A stretch of 64,000 nt of DNA from 66-474 sp036278635 (GTDB lineage: Bacteria > Pseudomonadota > Gammaproteobacteria > Xanthomonadales > Rhodanobacteraceae), in assembly GCA_036278635.1 (NCBI GenBank), contig DASUKQ010000103.1, forward strand, positions 1 through 64,000, in the 5' to 3' direction. A model generated the notes under the pieces. The model ran no database searches. It was not told where the DNA came from and saw only the letters and a program-made list of their open reading frames with translations. Position numbers and translations under genes: made by a program. Positions 62,543 through 64,000 of the stretch are shown in pieces; the stretch's first letter is position 1, and each line of letters starts with the position of its first letter.

Positions 62543-63463
62543 ATGGTCCTGCAGGATGTCGTTTGGACGATCTGGCTTGTCGGGGCAGCCATCATCGCCT
62601 TGGGGTTCATTTTCATCATCGTGCAGGCCGGCAAGCCGGCGGACGACGAGGAAACGCGCAAGGCCACGCACACCTCGCATGTATTGCAGGCGTGGGCGTT
62701 CGTGGTGTTGTTCGTCGCCTTCGTGGTCGGCAGTTGGGCCACGCTGCGCAACTTTCCCATTCCGCCGCAATCCGGCACGCTCGACGCACAACAGGTCGTC
62801 GAAGTGGTCGGGCGCCAGTGGTCGTGGCAGATCAAGCCCGACACCGTGCAGGCGGGCAGCGTCGTGGAGTTCCGCGTCACCAGCGATGACGTCAACCACG
62901 GCTTCGCCTTGTACGCGCCCGATGGCCGCATCGTGACGCAGACCCAGGCGATGCCGGGTTACACCAACAAACTCTTGTACACCTTCGACAAGCCCGGCAT
63001 GTACAAGGTGCAATGCCTCGAGTATTGCGGCCTGGCGCACGCGGCGATGAACCATGACTTCAAGGTGGTCGCGGCTGGCGAAGCCGCTTCCGGGGCGGTG
63101 GCGACCCCAGCGGTCGCGAGGGCTGCCGGGCCGACCGGTGCGGAACTCGGGGCGAAGGTGTACAGCGAGAAATGCGCGGTCTGCCACCAGGCAAGGGGCG
63201 AGGGGATGCCGAACGTGTTCCCGCCGCTGGCCGGCGATCCGGTGGTGACGGCGGCCGACGCGACCGAGCACATCACGACCGTACTGCACGGTACCCACGG
63301 CCGGGTAATCAACGGCACGACCTATCCCGCGCAGATGCCCGGTTGGGCCAGCCAGCTCACCGATGAGGAAGTTGCTGCCGTGATCAACCACGAGCGGACG
63401 AGTTGGGGCAACCATGCACCGACGGTGACCGTCGCGGACGTGGCGAAGCTGCGCAATCCATGA
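62543..63463 (+). CDS. coxB: Cytochrome c oxidase subunit II with C-terminal cytochrome c domain
   Basis: 306 residues. Two N-terminal membrane helices, a cupredoxin domain (about 80-175) with the CuA ligands His and CLEYCGLAHAAM (Cys-x3-Cys-x3-His-x2-Met), then an Ala-rich linker and a c-type haem domain with CAVCH (about 212) and a Met ligand in QMPGW. So the protein is a caa3-like subunit taking electrons from cytochromes. Strong AGGAGG before the ATG. No Cox15/CtaB assembly genes are seen within the window. Confidence 0.92.
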   Translation: MVLQDVVWTIWLVGAAIIALGFIFIIVQAGKPADDEETRKATHTSHVLQAWAFVVLFVAFVVGSWATLRNFPIPPQSGTLDAQQVVEVVGRQWSWQIKPDTVQAGSVVEFRVTSDDVNHGFALYAPDGRIVTQTQAMPGYTNKLLYTFDKPGMYKVQCLEYCGLAHAAMNHDFKVVAAGEAASGAVATPAVARAAGPTGAELGAKVYSEKCAVCHQARGEGMPNVFPPLAGDPVVTAADATEHITTVLHGTHGRVINGTTYPAQMPGWASQLTDEEVAAVINHERTSWGNHAPTVTVADVAKLRNP

Positions 63464-63505
63464 TGTTGCCGGCGACTGCCAGTCGAGACCCGCGCAGCCG
63501 CCAGG

Positions 63506-63536
63506 GTCGCGTCGACCGGTTTGGTATCGACGCGAC
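63506..63536 (+). other. Hairpin between coxB and coxA
   Basis: A perfect 10-bp stem GTCGCGTCGA/TCGACGCGAC around an 11-nt loop, in the 100-bp gap. No T tract follows, so it is more likely an mRNA stability or processing element than a terminator. Confidence 0.5.
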
Positions 63537-63563
63537 GGCACACTGAACGAGGAGGGCATGACC

Positions 63564-64000
63564 ATGGCATCAACCACCCTGTACCCCGAGGACGAACGGC
63601 TCGCCGGCGGCGCACGGGCTGCCCTCAACCTGTACCTCGTAACGGCGCTGGTGTTGTTCGTGGCGATGATGCTGATCGGGCTGACCATGCGCTCGTCACA
63701 GGCCACCTGGCTCGGCGTGCCACCGGCGATGTTCTACAAGCTCCTGTCGATGCACGGCGCAGGCATGGTCGGCACCATGGTGCTGGCCAGCACCGCAGTG
63801 ATGTGGTTCTTCCTGCGCAAGTACGTCAAGTTGCACCTGTGGGCGTTCGTCACCAATTACGTATTGTTCATGCTGGGTGCGGTCTGCATCATCATCGCGA
63901 TCTTCGGCGGGGGCTACGCGGCGCTGTGGACGTTCCTGTACCCCCTGCCCACCCACGGCGTGGGCATGTGGAGCCCGCATGCCGCGGCGTTGTTCATGCT
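63564..64000 (+). CDS. Haem-copper oxidase subunit I, N-terminal part (cut by window end)
   Basis: The open frame runs off the window; about 145 residues are visible. Three membrane helices (about 18-40, 60-85, 95-120). The haem ligand His is in LLSMHGAGMVG (about 64); the usual mitochondrial-type HGTLM is not used. It ends in the MWSPHAAALFM region. GGAGG eight bases before the ATG at 63564 favours this start over 63558. The oxidase subtype cannot be fixed from this part. Confidence 0.85.
   Translation, partial: MASTTLYPEDERLAGGARAALNLYLVTALVLFVAMMLIGLTMRSSQATWLGVPPAMFYKLLSMHGAGMVGTMVLASTAVMWFFLRKYVKLHLWAFVTNYVLFMLGAVCIIIAIFGGGYAALWTFLYPLPTHGVGMWSPHAAALFM

Overview
The window is a gene-dense, high-GC gammaproteobacterial chromosome segment. 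Gene content and order point to the Xanthomonadales (Lysobacterales), most likely a Rhodanobacteraceae or Xanthomonadaceae member. The main pointers are a giant NAD-dependent glutamate dehydrogenase, the xanthomonad form of NAD kinase, FimX with an EVL motif, a DksA with a long Lys/Ala-rich N-terminus, the order mltD-gloB-yafS-rnhA-dnaQ, and the aroC-asd-fimV-truA-trpFBA block. The taxonomic call is inference from gene content.
Layout. 1-13.5 kb: a small exported protein, a zinc-knuckle-poor L36, transketolase, a repeat-flanked PEP-CTERM protein, a large exported trypsin-like protease, a CcsA/YpjD-like membrane protein divergent from ffh, then rpsP-rimM-trmD-rplS and an SDR/aldo-keto reductase pair. 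13.5-26 kb: an RND efflux pump and adaptor divergent from NAD-GDH, NAD kinase, and FimX. 26-35 kb: epmB divergent from efp, then a tightly coupled run mtaD-ubiG-gph-(phytoene-synthase-like)-folE2, then pyrC-yidD facing away from dksA. 35-42 kb: lon-hupB-tRNA-Val-ppiD convergent with fabI. 42-50 kb: mltD-gloB, yafS-rnhA-dnaQ, a PP2C phosphatase, psd, prmB, a GNAT protein. 50-62.5 kb: aroC-asd-fimV-truA, then an inserted opposite-strand module (LuxR-type ATPase regulator plus two DUF4242 proteins), then trpFBA. 62.5-64 kb: an oxidase operon (coxB, start of coxA) behind an FNR/ANR-type box.
Genes that appear to work together: EpmB modifies Lys34 of EF-P; FimX and FimV both serve type IV pili; S16, RimM, TrmD, L19 and Ffh form a translation/secretion block; Lon, HU and PpiD form the usual proteostasis block.
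The non-coding DNA is unusually rich in repeats: a dispersed family of about 100 bp with GTAGGTTGGG/CCCAACCTAC ends, a GGCGGAA-type family, a 142-bp tandem array in front of tRNA-Val, 13-mers with a perfect 22-bp palindrome after ppiD, and a two-part microsatellite (nine heptamers, nine hexamers) in front of asd. Several genes take their stop codon from the edge of a repeat.
The strongest candidates for new biology are the DUF4242/LuxR-ATPase module, the set of zinc-sparing protein variants (FolE2, finger-less DksA, C-minus L36), a phytoene-synthase-like protein without its catalytic aspartates, and the long uncharacterised C-terminus of the exported protease.
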